Source: an uncultured Clostridia bacterium (lineage in GTDB: Bacteria; Bacillota; Clostridia; Oscillospirales; Acutalibacteraceae). From it: DNA of 64,000 bases. The position numbers and the translations under genes were made by a program. Position 1 is the first letter of the stretch. Every line of letters begins with the position of its first letter. A model generated the notes under the pieces. It did not search any database. It saw nothing but the letters and a program-made list of their open reading frames with translations, and was not told the DNA's origin. The DNA lies in contig CAMHQC010000002.1 of NCBI GenBank assembly GCA_946187325.1, positions 1 to 64,000 of the forward strand. Direction: 5' to 3'. Below, in pieces: positions 18,078 through 26,582 of this stretch.

Positions 18078-20177
18078 CTATACTTTGGTTTTAAGAATCC
18101 TTGTCGCCCATAATACGCAGAGCATACATACTCCCGTATCCGCGACAACTCCCATCCAAATTGCCGCCATACCGAGCGAGGCGAGTATTATAACGAGTGC
18201 CTTAATACATAGAGCGAATACTATGTTTGTTTTAGCGGTATTTACTGTTTTTTTAGCGATCTTGACAGCCTTGGGCAGAGCGGTTAAGTTACCCGAAGTC
18301 AGCACGGCGTCGGCTGAAGCTATCGCCGCGTCAGAGCCGAGCCCCATCGCGAAACCGCAGTCCGCGGCTGTAATAACGGGCGCGTCGTTAATTCCGTCGC
18401 CGACGAAGCATACGCCCTTGGCGTCTGATTTAAGCTCGTTTACAATTCTGAGCTTATCCTCGGGCAGAAGTCCCGAGCGTATATCGGTTATATCCCTTAA
18501 CTCGCCTTTAAGCTTATCGGCGTTACGCTTGCTGTCGCCTGTTAGGGTTATAAGCTTTTTAAAACCGAGGTTTTTGAGCTTCGTAATAACTCCGTCCGCT
18601 TCATTACGGACCTTATCGGTAAGTATAAACGCTCCGATAACTTCTCCGTCATATATTAGATACGCGTCAGCTTCGTCTTCAGGAGTTTCTTTCAGGTTTC
18701 TTATACCGACGCACGCTACGGTTTTTCCGTCATACTCGGCGGACACTCCGCCGCCTGACTGTTCGTTATATTTTTTCATATCGGGAAGTGTTCCGCTGAA
18801 TTTACCCATTATCGCCTTAGCGATAGGGTGGGCTGAGTTTTTTTCGACAGCTGCCGCTAAAGCAAGAACTTCGCCCTCTGTATAATTCTTATAAGGAATT
18901 ATTTTGCTTACGGTAAGTATTCCCTCGGTGAGAGTTCCTGTTTTATCAAGAGCAATAACGTCCGACTTCGCAAGCGCTTCCAAGTATTTTCCGCCCTTAA
19001 ATAACGCGCCGTATTTAGAAGCCGCGCCGATTCCCGAGTAATAGGAGAGAGGAACCGAAATAACTATCGCGCACGGACAGCTCGCTACTAAGCATACAAG
19101 TCCGCGGTAAATCCATTCGGTGATATTTCCAAAAAAAATCGGCGGTATAAACGCTATGACGAGCGAGATAAGAATTACAATCGGAGTGTAAACGCTCGCA
19201 AACCTTGTGATTAGCTTTTCGCTCTTACTTTTTGTGGTTGAAGCTTCTTCAACGAGCTTTATGATACGGCTGGCGGTACTGTCCTCTAAGCGTTTAGTCG
19301 TTTTAGCTTTAATAAGGTTTTCGCCGTTTATCATACCGCTGAGAAGCTCGGAATTTTTTTCGGCGTAAACAGGCATACTTTCGCCCGTAATCGCCGAGGT
19401 ATCTACGTTGCTTTTGCCCTCGGTAATTATACAGTCTATCGGAACCTTAGCGAAAGGCTTAATAATGATTTCCGTTCCGATTTCTACATCCTCGGCGTGA
19501 ACGGTTATTTCAGAGCCGTTTTGTTCGATAACGGCTTCATCAGTCCGTATATTCGCGAGCTTTTCTATACTTCTGCGTGAGTTTTCAACCGCTTTGTCCT
19601 CAAGCATTTCGCCGATTCCGAATAGTATCGTTACCATAGCGCCCTCGACATACTGTCCCAAACAGAACGCCGCGATTACCGCTACAGTCATAAGCGTTGT
19701 TTCGTCGATATGAAGCTTGATTACCGACTTTACACCCGAGATACATACCTTGTATCCCGACATTATTATTGCCGCCGCGCTGAGTATCGCCGCGGTGATT
19801 TCACTAACCTTGAGTAAATCGAGTATCAGCGCTATTACCGCTATACCTACAGCGCAGAAAAGAAGGATTTTCGATATCTCATTTTTAGCGCGTTTATGCT
19901 CGTGATGATCGTGACAGTGGCACTCGCCGTTGTGACAGTGATGGTGTTCGCTGTGTTTATGTTCCTCAAAGCTCACCTCTACGCCGTCCTCGATAGTGTC
20001 GGTGATTTTCTGAACTATATCTATTATATTGTCGTCCTCTACGTGACGGAAGTAAAGTGATTTTGTCGCGAATACAAGGCTCACTTCCTCGAAGCCCTCG
20101 GTATTCGCAATCGCTTTTTCGACCTTAGCCGTGCAGTTAGCGCAGTCAAGACCGTTCATAATAAGTTTATATTTCAT
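18078..20177 (-). CDS. P1B-type metal-exporting ATPase (Zn/Cd/Co)
   Basis: The 699-residue pump has an N-terminal heavy-metal-binding domain with GLDCANC, a His-rich linker (HSEHHHCHNGECHCHDHHEHK, about residues 76-96), six or more membrane segments, the ion-binding SCPCAIVISVPLS, the TGES actuator loop, the phosphorylated DKTGTLTEG and the hinge GDGINDAPV. The CPC motif followed by the Zn-type last helix favours Zn2+/Cd2+ (ZntA/CadA) export. It starts 7 bases after an ArsR/SmtB repressor of the zinc-sensing type, so the two form a metal-responsive operon. Confidence 0.93.
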   Translation of the reverse strand: MKYKLIMNGLDCANCTAKVEKAIANTEGFEEVSLVFATKSLYFRHVEDDNIIDIVQKITDTIEDGVEVSFEEHKHSEHHHCHNGECHCHDHHEHKRAKNEISKILLFCAVGIAVIALILDLLKVSEITAAILSAAAIIMSGYKVCISGVKSVIKLHIDETTLMTVAVIAAFCLGQYVEGAMVTILFGIGEMLEDKAVENSRRSIEKLANIRTDEAVIEQNGSEITVHAEDVEIGTEIIIKPFAKVPIDCIITEGKSNVDTSAITGESMPVYAEKNSELLSGMINGENLIKAKTTKRLEDSTASRIIKLVEEASTTKSKSEKLITRFASVYTPIVILISLVIAFIPPIFFGNITEWIYRGLVCLVASCPCAIVISVPLSYYSGIGAASKYGALFKGGKYLEALAKSDVIALDKTGTLTEGILTVSKIIPYKNYTEGEVLALAAAVEKNSAHPIAKAIMGKFSGTLPDMKKYNEQSGGGVSAEYDGKTVACVGIRNLKETPEDEADAYLIYDGEVIGAFILTDKVRNEADGVITKLKNLGFKKLITLTGDSKRNADKLKGELRDITDIRSGLLPEDKLRIVNELKSDAKGVCFVGDGINDAPVITAADCGFAMGLGSDAAIASADAVLTSGNLTALPKAVKIAKKTVNTAKTNIVFALCIKALVIILASLGMAAIWMGVVADTGVCMLCVLWATRILKTKV

Positions 20178-20184
20178 AAAAACC

Positions 20185-20481
20185 TCACTCTAAAACGTGG
20201 TCAAGTCCCATCTCGATAACCTTTTTAACGTGGTCGTCGTCAAGGCTGTAGTAAATCTGTTTGCCGTCGCGGCGGATTTTTACAAGTTTGTTTGTGCGTA
20301 AAACTCTGAGCTGATGGGAGATAGTGCTGTGTTCCATATTGAGCAGTTCGGCTATTTCTCCGACAGAGCGTTCGCCGTCAAAAAGCGTATACATTATTCT
20401 AAGTCTGGTAGAATCGCCGAATACCTTAAACAAGTCGGCGAGTTCGAACAGTATTTCAAGCTCAGGTATTTTATCTGTCAT
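20185..20481 (-). CDS. ArsR/SmtB-family metal-sensing repressor (CzrA-like)
   Basis: The 98-residue winged-helix repressor contains VGEIAELLNMEHSTISHQLRVLRTNKLV (recognition helix) and, at the C-terminus, DDHVKKVIEMGLDHVLE, which fits the alpha-5 zinc-site pattern DxH-x10-H-x2-E of CzrA/SmtB. Metal binding should release the DNA and switch on the pump encoded downstream. I start it at ATG 20481 with GAGG upstream; the ORF track's start at 20511 would put the coding region into the operator. Confidence 0.92.
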   Translation of the reverse strand: MTDKIPELEILFELADLFKVFGDSTRLRIMYTLFDGERSVGEIAELLNMEHSTISHQLRVLRTNKLVKIRRDGKQIYYSLDDDHVKKVIEMGLDHVLE

Positions 20482-20506
20482 ATATATTACCTCTTTTTTA
20501 TATTTG

Positions 20507-20532
20507 AACATATGAATATCTGTTCATATGTT
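20507..20532. promoter_or_regulatory. Operator of the metal-export operon
   Basis: AACATATGAA, six bases, TTCATATGTT: a perfect 10-bp inverted repeat matching the 12-2-12 AT-rich operators bound by SmtB/CzrA proteins. It covers the expected transcription start of the leftward operon. Confidence 0.85.
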
Positions 20533-20538
20533 AACTAT

Positions 20539-20568
20539 AATATACCATACATATATCGCGCGTGTCAA
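20539..20568 (-). promoter_or_regulatory. Promoter of the metal-export operon
   Basis: Minus strand TTGACA, 18 bases, TATATT, just upstream of the palindromic operator, so bound repressor would block RNA polymerase. Confidence 0.8.
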
Positions 20569-20664
20569 TAAAATAAAAGTAAAAAAATTAAAAAAACTTA
20601 ATTTTATTAGAAAAACTTAGAATAATCGAGAATAAGTGAGATTAAATAGTAAAACAAACTGTAA

Positions 20665-20739
20665 TTTGACTTTATTTGACTTTGACTTTCTCTGACTTTC
20701 AAACTATAATAAAACCGTCAAAGGTCAAAGAAAGTCAAA
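20665..20739 (+). promoter_or_regulatory. CtsR operators and promoter of ctsR-mcsA-mcsB-clpC
   Basis: The promoter is TTGACT (20682), 17 bases, TATAAT (20705). It is embedded in CtsR heptads: TTTGACT-n3-TTTGACT at 20665-20681, TTTGACT-n3-TCTGACT at 20681-20697 (overlapping the -35 box), and downstream GGTCAAA-GAA-AGTCAAA at 20723-20739 preceded by CGTCAAA at 20716. These match the known AGTCAAA-n3-AGTCAAA consensus, so the operon is autorepressed and heat or stress induced. Confidence 0.93.
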
Positions 20740-20764
20740 TCGACCTGAGGGAGATGATTAAAAA

Positions 20765-21220
20765 ATGCGTATGAGTGATTTAGTAGCCCAGCATATACTC
20801 GCTATGCTCGACGAACAAAACGGAAACGCTGAGATACGAAGAAATGAACTCGCGAACGACCTCGGATGCGTACCGAGCCAGATTAACTACGTTATAACCT
20901 CGAGGTTCACTCCCGAGCAGGGATATATAGTAGAAAGCCGCCGCGGAGGCGGGGGATATATCCGCATAACTCGTGTTAATATGGATAAAAGCTCGGCTGT
21001 AATGCATATAGTTAACTCGATAGGTGAAACGCTTGACAAAGCTACCGCAGAGGTAATGATTAAAAATATGTATAACCAGTCAATAATAGACTTACCTACC
21101 GCGAGGCTTTTAGCTTCGGCGCTCAGCGAAAGGGTATTTAAAGAAATACCCAGAGATACTAAAGATATCTTACGCGCGAGAATTTTTAAAAATATGTTGT
21201 TAACATTAATAAGGAGCTGA
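20765..21220 (+). CDS. ctsR: Transcriptional repressor CtsR
   Basis: The 151-residue repressor of class III heat-shock genes contains the winged helix (MSDLVAQHILAMLDE, NDLGCVPSQINYVITSRFTPEQGYIVESRRGGGGYIRI, with the glycine-rich wing) and the C-terminal dimer/ClpC-recognition domain. ATG at 20765 follows GAGGGAG. It opens the four-gene operon and binds the heptad repeats in its own promoter. Confidence 0.97.
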   Translation: MRMSDLVAQHILAMLDEQNGNAEIRRNELANDLGCVPSQINYVITSRFTPEQGYIVESRRGGGGYIRITRVNMDKSSAVMHIVNSIGETLDKATAEVMIKNMYNQSIIDLPTARLLASALSERVFKEIPRDTKDILRARIFKNMLLTLIRS

Positions 21221-21224
21221 TACT

Positions 21225-21752
21225 ATGAAATGTCAAAAATGCAATAAAAACGAGGCTAATACACACGTTAAGCGTGTTATAAACGGAGAGTTTGAGGAAT
21301 ACCACCTCTGCTCCGAGTGTGCTAAAGAGATGGGATACTCCAACGTATTCTCAGATTTTACAAACAGCTTCGCCGACGATTTTAACTCGCTGTTCGGAAG
21401 CTTTTTCGAAAACGCTCTCCCCGCGAGAACTCAGGCGACAAGATGCGAAACCTGCGGTACCTCTTATAACGATATCGCGAGAACAGGTATGATGGGATGC
21501 GCCGATTGTTACGAGGTGTTCGCCGACAGAATCCTCCCGACTATCCGCCGTATCCACGGAAACACAACCCATATGGGTAAGAACAGCCCTTCTTATAAAA
21601 AGGTTGAGGTAGAAGAAAAGCCCGAAACTAAGCCGAAAGACGAGCTTTCAGAGCTTAAAGAACAGCTCGATACCGCGATTAAAAATCAGGAATTTGAAAA
21701 AGCCGCGGTTTTAAGAGACAAAATTAAGGAAAAGGAGAACGAAAATGAGTAA
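21225..21752 (+). CDS. mcsA: McsA, activator of the arginine kinase McsB
   Basis: The 175-residue protein has two zinc-binding Cys pairs at the start (CQKC, CSEC) and two more in the middle (CETC, CADC), followed by a UVR domain (LKEQLDTAIKNQEFEKAAVLRDKI). McsA activates McsB and helps ClpC. It lies 4 bases after ctsR and overlaps mcsB by 8 bases. Confidence 0.95.
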   Translation: MKCQKCNKNEANTHVKRVINGEFEEYHLCSECAKEMGYSNVFSDFTNSFADDFNSLFGSFFENALPARTQATRCETCGTSYNDIARTGMMGCADCYEVFADRILPTIRRIHGNTTHMGKNSPSYKKVEVEEKPETKPKDELSELKEQLDTAIKNQEFEKAAVLRDKIKEKENENE

Positions 21753-22734
21753 TGTAGTAATGCAGACGAGAATCAGACTCGCCAGAAACCTTAAAAAATA
21801 TCCTTTTCCTCAGCGGCTAAATACCGCGGGCAAGAACGAGGTTGCCGAGGAGATTATTAAAGCCGTAAAAAACAGCAATTCTCCTTTAAGCAAAGAGCTC
21901 AATATCCTCTATGTGAAGGATTTAACCGAAGCTCAGAGAATCTCTCTAGTAGAACAGCACCTTGCGAGCCCCGAGTTTATGAGCGACAGCGCGGGCAGAG
22001 CTCTTATTTTATCCAAAGATAAGACAATGAGTATTATGATAAACGAGGAGGATCATATCAGGCTCCAGATTCTATACAAGGACTTTAATCTCGAGCAGGC
22101 TTACGATACAGCCGATAAGCTCGACACGCTTCTCGACGAGAACTTGGACTTCGCTTTCGACGAAAAGCTCGGTTATCTTACCCAGTGTCCGACCAATCTC
22201 GGAACGGGAATGAGAGCTTCCGTAATGCTTCATCTACCCGCTCTAAAGAGCAGTAAGGCTATAGGCAGAATCGCGGGCAACCTTTCTAAGCTCGGACTTA
22301 CTATCCGCGGAGCTTACGGCGAGGGCACCGAACCCGAGGGCGCTATGTATCAGCTCTCGAACCAGGTTACTCTCGGTATTTCCGAAAAGGCAGCGATTGA
22401 AAATCTGAAGAATATCGCACAGCAGCTTGTAACTCAGGAGCTTCAATCCGAAAAGCGTATGAGTGAAAACTTGGAAACTCAAGATAAAATCTTCCGTAGC
22501 TTAGGTATTCTGAAAACCGCTAAGCTCATAAGCTGTAAGGAAGCGCTCGAGCTTTTATCGAATGTCCGTTTCGGAATAAACGCGTCGTTAATTAAGGACG
22601 TAAGCCTCGAAACCGTAGACGAGCTTATAACCGAAATCCAGCCCGCGACGATGATGGTTAATAAAAACGAAAAAATACCGCCGCGCGAACGAGATATTTT
22701 AAGGGCTGAAATCTTAAATGAAAAGCTTAATTAA
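21745..22734 (+). CDS. mcsB: Protein arginine kinase McsB
   Basis: The 329-residue kinase phosphorylates arginines on proteins, marking them for ClpC-ClpP degradation. It has the guanido-kinase catalytic domain without the N-terminal domain: RIRLARNLKKYPFP at the start, DHIRLQ, the active-site stretch YLTQCPTNLGTGMRASVMLHLPAL and RGAYGEGTEPEGAMYQLSNQ. It overlaps mcsA and precedes clpC by 37 bases. Confidence 0.96.
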   Translation: MSNVVMQTRIRLARNLKKYPFPQRLNTAGKNEVAEEIIKAVKNSNSPLSKELNILYVKDLTEAQRISLVEQHLASPEFMSDSAGRALILSKDKTMSIMINEEDHIRLQILYKDFNLEQAYDTADKLDTLLDENLDFAFDEKLGYLTQCPTNLGTGMRASVMLHLPALKSSKAIGRIAGNLSKLGLTIRGAYGEGTEPEGAMYQLSNQVTLGISEKAAIENLKNIAQQLVTQELQSEKRMSENLETQDKIFRSLGILKTAKLISCKEALELLSNVRFGINASLIKDVSLETVDELITEIQPATMMVNKNEKIPPRERDILRAEILNEKLN

Positions 22735-22771
22735 TTCTAAAATAGAATTATGATTAAAAGGAGGAATTTAT

Positions 22772-25177
22772 ATGTATGAATTCAAAAACTTCACCCAAAA
22801 AGCCAACAAAGCTTTAAACCTCGCTATGAAATCGGCGGGAGAAATGGGACATACCTACATCGGTACCGAGCATCTCCTTCTCGGACTTATTAAGGAAGGA
22901 AGCGGAGTAGCCGCTACAACCTTATCTCAGGCGGGCTTAGACGCTTCGGAGCTTGAGAACCGAATTAAAGAAACCCAGGGAACAGGCGTTCCCGTATCGC
23001 TTACGCCTAACGACTTTACCCCGAGAAGTAAGCGAGTTATGCAGAACTCAATCGTAATCGCCGCTAGGCTCGGCAGTAATTACGTCGGCACGGAGCATCT
23101 GCTTTTCAGCATTATGCAGGAAACCGACAGCTACGCCTACAACTTCTTAAACGAACTCGGAGTTAACTTAAACTCCGTACTCAATACCGCCGAGGATTAT
23201 GTCGGCAATAACTCTCCGCATAATAACGATAACCCGAACGCTAAGGGTCTCGATAAATTTGGTCGTGATTTAACCGCCGCGGCTAAAAACGGCGAGATTG
23301 ACCCTGTAATCGGCCGCGAAAAAGAAATCGAGCGTGTTATCCAGATTCTATCCCGAAGAACCAAAAACAACCCTGTGTTAATCGGTGAACCGGGCGTAGG
23401 TAAAACCGCCGTAGCGGAGGGATTGGCTCTTAAAATAGTCGAGGGTAAAGTTCCCGAGATTCTTCGCGATAAAAAAATCGTGAGCTTAGACCTTACCGGT
23501 ATGGTAGCGGGCGCTAAGTATCGCGGCGATTTTGAGGAGCGAATCAAAGAGGCGATAGACGAGGTTAAAAAATCCAAGAATATTATCCTCTTTATCGATG
23601 AACTCCACACTATTGTCGGAGCGGGCTCAGCCGAGGGAAGCACCGACGCCGCGAATATCCTTAAACCGTCGCTCGCGAGGGGTGATTTCCAGGTTATCGG
23701 CGCGACTACTATCACCGAGTACAGAAAGTATATCGAAAAAGACGCCGCTTTGGAGAGACGTTTTCAGCCTGTTAATGTGGGCGAGCCGAGCGAGGATGAA
23801 GCGGTTCAAATCCTCGAGGGGTTACGCGACCGCTACGAAGCTCACCACAAGGTAAAGATTACCGACGAGGCTATTAAAGCCGCCGTAAATCTTTCATCAC
23901 GGTATATCGCCGACAGATTCCTTCCCGATAAAGCTATCGACCTTATCGATGAGAGCGCTTCGAGAGTAAGGCTTAAAGGCTTAACAACTCCCGACAGCTT
24001 AAAAGAGCTTGAGGAAAAGGTAAAGGAGCTTGAAGCTGAAAAATCAAGCGCCGTTAATGAGCAGGAGTTTGAGCGCGCCGCCAAAATCCGTGACGAACAG
24101 AAAGCCGTTCAAAAACAGCTTGAAGCCGAAAAACAGAAATGGCAGGAATCCCAAAGCTCCGCGACAGGCGAAGTTACCGCCGAGAATATCGCCCAGATAG
24201 TTTCTCAGTGGACGGGAATTCCGGTAGTACAGCTTACCGAGGAGGAAAGCGAAAGGCTTCTCAGAATGGAAGATGTACTCCACGACAGAGTTGTCGGCCA
24301 GGACGAAGCCGTTAAAGCGGTCGCTAAGGCTATCCGTCGCGGCAGAGTAGGTCTTAAAGACCCGAAACGTCCGATAGGCTCGTTTATCTTCTTAGGCCCT
24401 ACGGGCGTAGGTAAAACCGAACTGTGTAAAGCGCTTGCGCAGGCTATGTTCGGCGACGAAAACGCTATGATTCGTCTCGATATGTCTGAGTTTATGGAGA
24501 AGCATACCGTCTCCAAATTAATCGGATCGCCTCCGGGATACGTAGGCTTTGACGAGGGCAGTCACTTTACCGAACAGGTAAGAAGAAAGCCCTACTCGGT
24601 AATCCTTTTCGACGAGATTGAAAAGGCTCACCCCGATGTGTTCAATACACTTCTCCAGATTCTCGACGACGGCCGTCTTACAGATTCCCAGGGAAGAACC
24701 GTTGACTTTAAGAATACGGTAATTATTATGACGAGTAACGTCGGCGCAAGGCTCATAACCGATAAACAGGCGAGCCTCGGCTTTACCGAGAACAAAGAAC
24801 AGGAAAACGAGAATATCAAGGATATAGTTATGGGCGAGTTAAAGAATACCTTCCGCCCCGAGTTCTTAAACCGTATCGACGATATTATCGTGTTCAATAA
24901 GCTTACCCAGTCCGAGATTAAAGAAATCGCGTCAAAAATGCTCGATAACCTTAAAAAGAGATTGGAGGCTCTCGAGATTGATATCGACTTTACCGACAAC
25001 GCGGTCACCGAAATCGCTAACGCCGGTTACGACGAGAACTACGGCGCGAGACCTCTGAGACGAGCTATCACGAGCAAAATCGAGGACGAACTTTCCGAGA
25101 GAATCCTCGACGGAACCGTGACTAAGGATAAGAAAATTACCTGCGACTATAAAGACGGTAAGTTTGTATTCGAATAA
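22772..25177 (+). CDS. clpC: AAA+ unfoldase ClpC
   Basis: The 801-residue Hsp100 unfoldase feeds arginine-phosphorylated or misfolded proteins to ClpP. It has paired Clp N-domains (residues 1-150), two AAA+ modules (Walker A GEPGVGKT near 208 and GPTGVGKT near 545), a UVR-containing middle domain (NEQEFERAAKIRDEQ) that docks McsB/MecA-type adaptors, and a C-terminal D2-small domain. A strong GGAGG precedes the start. It ends the CtsR-controlled operon and is followed by a terminator. Confidence 0.97.
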   Translation: MYEFKNFTQKANKALNLAMKSAGEMGHTYIGTEHLLLGLIKEGSGVAATTLSQAGLDASELENRIKETQGTGVPVSLTPNDFTPRSKRVMQNSIVIAARLGSNYVGTEHLLFSIMQETDSYAYNFLNELGVNLNSVLNTAEDYVGNNSPHNNDNPNAKGLDKFGRDLTAAAKNGEIDPVIGREKEIERVIQILSRRTKNNPVLIGEPGVGKTAVAEGLALKIVEGKVPEILRDKKIVSLDLTGMVAGAKYRGDFEERIKEAIDEVKKSKNIILFIDELHTIVGAGSAEGSTDAANILKPSLARGDFQVIGATTITEYRKYIEKDAALERRFQPVNVGEPSEDEAVQILEGLRDRYEAHHKVKITDEAIKAAVNLSSRYIADRFLPDKAIDLIDESASRVRLKGLTTPDSLKELEEKVKELEAEKSSAVNEQEFERAAKIRDEQKAVQKQLEAEKQKWQESQSSATGEVTAENIAQIVSQWTGIPVVQLTEEESERLLRMEDVLHDRVVGQDEAVKAVAKAIRRGRVGLKDPKRPIGSFIFLGPTGVGKTELCKALAQAMFGDENAMIRLDMSEFMEKHTVSKLIGSPPGYVGFDEGSHFTEQVRRKPYSVILFDEIEKAHPDVFNTLLQILDDGRLTDSQGRTVDFKNTVIIMTSNVGARLITDKQASLGFTENKEQENENIKDIVMGELKNTFRPEFLNRIDDIIVFNKLTQSEIKEIASKMLDNLKKRLEALEIDIDFTDNAVTEIANAGYDENYGARPLRRAITSKIEDELSERILDGTVTKDKKITCDYKDGKFVFE

Positions 25178-25187
25178 TTCCATAAAA

Positions 25188-25222
25188 GAAATAACCGCCC
25201 GGTTTATCCGAGCGGTTATTTA
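25188..25222. terminator. Terminator shared by clpC and the Fn3-like gene
   Basis: AAATAACCGC, loop CCGGTTTATCCGA, GCGGTTATTT: symmetrical, with A/T tracts on both sides, so it can stop transcription from either convergent gene. Confidence 0.85.
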
Positions 25223-25224
25223 TG

Positions 25225-26430
25225 TTATTTCTTAACTTTTACTTTAGCGGTAACTGAAGCCGCTGCTTTTTTGTTTACCTTTTTATTCGCGACTACTTTA
25301 ATGTAGTAAGCCGAGTTTTTCTTTAGTTTCTTTTTACCGATTTTCTTAATTGTAACGGAAGTTTTCTTTGTGACCTTAGCCTTTTTAAATCCGCCCTTTG
25401 AGCTTTTCGAGATATAAACCGTGTAATCGGAAGCTCCCTTAAATTTCTTCCAGTTAGCTTTAATCGACTTTTTATTCTTGGCTTTTTTAGCGGAAATATC
25501 GAAGTTGTATCCGAAATACTTTTTATCCGACCAAGCTCCGTAGCGAACCTTATTTGTGGAAGTAAAGCTTACATAACCTCTCGTTCTGAGCGCGAAGAAC
25601 TCTCCGCCTTTTACGTAGACATCGGAACCCGCGTCACCTGACTTAACCTTTTTACCGCTTCCGTTGTACAGCTCGTACTTATAGCCGTCCGCGAACGGTA
25701 CACCGTTTACCGAGTAGTCGCATATATTTAGAGCAGTCCAAAGATTCTTTATAGTCGGAGCGTTCGGCTTTTTAGGAGTAAGCTTAAGATCTCTCGCGGA
25801 AATACCGTTTACATCCCACATATAATCTACATTTTCCTGAGCGTCAAAGGTTTCGCTTGAACGCACGGGGCTTACGTAGTAATCGTTTTTAAACTCGTTT
25901 TTGTTGTTTAAGCCTTTAACCGTACAGCTTGTTTCTTTAACCTCGGCGAGTACATTATCCGCGTCACCGACTCTTTCGATTAGCTTATACGACGTAGCGC
26001 CCTCGCTTGCGTCCCATTTAAACGATGCGGTAGTCTCGGAGCAGTCTGTCTGAATAAAATTCTCGACAGCTTTCGGAGTTGTGACAAGCTCTAACGTATC
26101 CGACCAGTCGCCGTAGTCGTTGCCCGAGTAAGCTCTTACTCTGGCGTAGTAGGTTCTGCCCGCCTTGAGCTCATACGCGTTGTAAAAGGTTTCGTAGCTG
26201 AAAAAATCAGAAACTTCTCTTACTGTAGCAAGCTCCGAGGGATTGGTTCCCATCTGGATTTCATACGTTACGTCCTTACCGAAAACAGTTTCCCATATAA
26301 ATTTTACGGATGAATCTGTTGCTTCTACCTGCTTTAATTCGGTGACTTTAGATACAGCGTTAGCTGAAAAGGGGATAGCGATTGATAAAAGTACCGCTAT
26401 CGAAAGTATAATTGAAATAGTCTTTTTCAT
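25225..26430 (-). CDS. Secreted protein with fibronectin type III-like repeats
   Basis: The 401-residue protein starts with a cleavable signal peptide (MKKTISIILSIAVLLSIAIPFSANA). It then holds Fn3-like beta-sandwich repeats, recognisable by VTELKQVEATDSSVKFIWE, TYYARVRAYSGNDYGDWSD and ATSYKLIERVG segments. The last ~100 residues are very lysine-rich (KKIGKKKLKKNSAYYIKVV). No sortase signal or catalytic motif is seen, so it is probably secreted and may stick to the wall or polysaccharide through the basic C-terminus. A paralogue of the same length and layout is encoded at 39195. Confidence 0.8.
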   Translation of the reverse strand: MKKTISIILSIAVLLSIAIPFSANAVSKVTELKQVEATDSSVKFIWETVFGKDVTYEIQMGTNPSELATVREVSDFFSYETFYNAYELKAGRTYYARVRAYSGNDYGDWSDTLELVTTPKAVENFIQTDCSETTASFKWDASEGATSYKLIERVGDADNVLAEVKETSCTVKGLNNKNEFKNDYYVSPVRSSETFDAQENVDYMWDVNGISARDLKLTPKKPNAPTIKNLWTALNICDYSVNGVPFADGYKYELYNGSGKKVKSGDAGSDVYVKGGEFFALRTRGYVSFTSTNKVRYGAWSDKKYFGYNFDISAKKAKNKKSIKANWKKFKGASDYTVYISKSSKGGFKKAKVTKKTSVTIKKIGKKKLKKNSAYYIKVVANKKVNKKAAASVTAKVKVKK

Positions 26431-26474
26431 AAATTTAACCTCTCCTTAGTAAAGTGAATTTATGTTACTGTTAT

Positions 26475-26503
26475 AATTTATCACTTAACGGAACTTATGT
26501 CAA
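26475..26503 (-). promoter_or_regulatory. Promoter of the Fn3-like gene
   Basis: Minus strand TTGACA, 17 bases, TAAATT. Confidence 0.7.
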
Positions 26504-26523
26504 GAAACATAGCCTCGTCACAG

Positions 26524-26553
26524 TTGATTTTTATGCGGATTATATGTTAAAAT
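26524..26553 (+). promoter_or_regulatory. Promoter of the EamA transporter gene
   Basis: TTGATT, 18 bases, TAAAAT, 30 bases before the start codon. Confidence 0.65.
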
Positions 26554-26582
26554 CATATGGATATTGAAACGGAGTAATCTTT

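Noticed and set aside
18085-18885. 266-residue plus-strand ORF opposite the metal ATPase gene
   Set aside because: Antisense shadow of a clear P-type ATPase; low-complexity Ser/Ala/Ile composition and no binding site.
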